Shown here piece after piece: positions 5,225-5,509 of a DNA stretch of 5,509 nt (the stretch's first letter is position 1; every line of letters begins with the position of its first letter). The stretch spans positions 1 through 5,509 of the forward strand of contig SKTQ01000245.1 of the NCBI GenBank assembly GCA_007122505.1, read 5' to 3'. This stretch comes from Bacteroidales bacterium (GTDB lineage Bacteria; Bacteroidota; Bacteroidia; Bacteroidales; UBA7960). The notes beneath the pieces are model-generated. The model did no database searches, was not told the origin of the DNA, and saw only the letters and a list, made by a program, of their open reading frames with translations. Made by a program: the position numbers and the translations under genes.

Positions 5225-5509
5225 CTAAGCACTTTCCGCGAGTGCTTGCTTCAGCACTTCATCAATTTCCGGGTCTGCGGGTTTGGGCGGCCGGTGGTCA
5301 AATATGCGGCCATCCCGTCCGATGATGTAGAATGTTGGTATCCAGCGCACATTGTACAGTGCGGGAGTACCTCTTTCGCGGCCGGGCGTGCGCATGTGAA
5401 CGCCCGTAATGTCATGATGAAGCACGGTTGTGCGCCATGCTTCGGGATCCGTGTCGATGGAGACATACAAAAACACCAGGTCTTCTTCTCCGGCCAGCCG
5501 CTTTTTCAG
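5225..5509 (-). CDS. Thioredoxin-like (TlpA/DsbE-type) protein, C-terminal part
   Basis: The frame is open from the right edge of the window to a TAG at 5227-5225, giving the last 94 residues of a longer protein. The visible part matches the C-terminal half of a thioredoxin fold: a strand LVFLYVSIDTD, a helix beginning PEAWR, a segment resembling GVHMRTPGRERGTPALYNV, the cis-proline loop RWIPTFYIIGRDGRI and a final helix EIDEVLKQAL. The Ile-Pro before the last strand pair is the typical cis-proline of thioredoxins. Such domains in Bacteroidota are often periplasmic or lipid-anchored redox proteins. The 5' end, with any signal peptide and the CxxC motif, lies outside the window, so redox activity cannot be judged. 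The GTG at 5476 is only an internal valine codon, not a likely start, because homology continues upstream of it. Confidence 0.82.
   Translation of the reverse strand: MKKRLAGEEDLVFLYVSIDTDPEAWRTTVLHHDITGVHMRTPGRERGTPALYNVRWIPTFYIIGRDGRIFDHRPPKPADPEIDEVLKQALAESA

Overview
The window looks like a chromosomal segment of a Bacteroidota organism, probably an environmental Bacteroidales relative. This rests on the DUF5687-type ABC permease/ATPase pair, a promoter candidate of the Bacteroidota -33/-7 type, mostly weak Shine-Dalgarno sites, and the dispersed 'CACCGCAAAGACGCAGAG' repeat that I recall from environmental Bacteroidota genomes. The lineage is inferred from gene content only.

Positions 1-347 hold no credible gene. 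They are a mosaic of repeats: a 44-bp direct repeat at 132-bp spacing built on CGCAAAG cores in both orientations, then short tandem arrays with units of 8, 7, 9 and 7 bp. The right half is strongly pyrimidine-rich on the plus strand, so the minus strand carries a canonical G-quadruplex motif. The last array ends 2 bp from the stop codon of the first gene.

Positions 348-2644 hold three minus-strand genes. Transcription runs from a 6-pyruvoyl/6-carboxytetrahydropterin synthase family gene (2644-2225) into folE, GTP cyclohydrolase I (2153-1437), which ends at a strong intrinsic terminator (1403-1360). A YihY/BrkB-family membrane protein gene (1277-348) follows. FolE and the synthase catalyse successive steps: GTP to dihydroneopterin triphosphate, then to a tetrahydropterin. 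The synthase has a C-x5-HGH motif, as in biopterin-type enzymes, rather than the C-x3-HGH of typical QueD.

Positions 2645-2934 form a divergent intergenic region. On the plus strand a perfect 19-bp palindrome fills exactly the spacer between a candidate -33 and -7 element, suggesting an operator. Downstream is a two-gene unit with a 2-bp gap: a DUF5687-like ABC permease (2935-4437) and its ATPase (4440-5150), together a probable ABC transporter of unknown substrate.

At the right edge, converging on the ATPase gene, lies the 3' part of a thioredoxin-like (TlpA/DsbE-type) gene on the minus strand. Its 5' part, including any CxxC active site, is outside the window.
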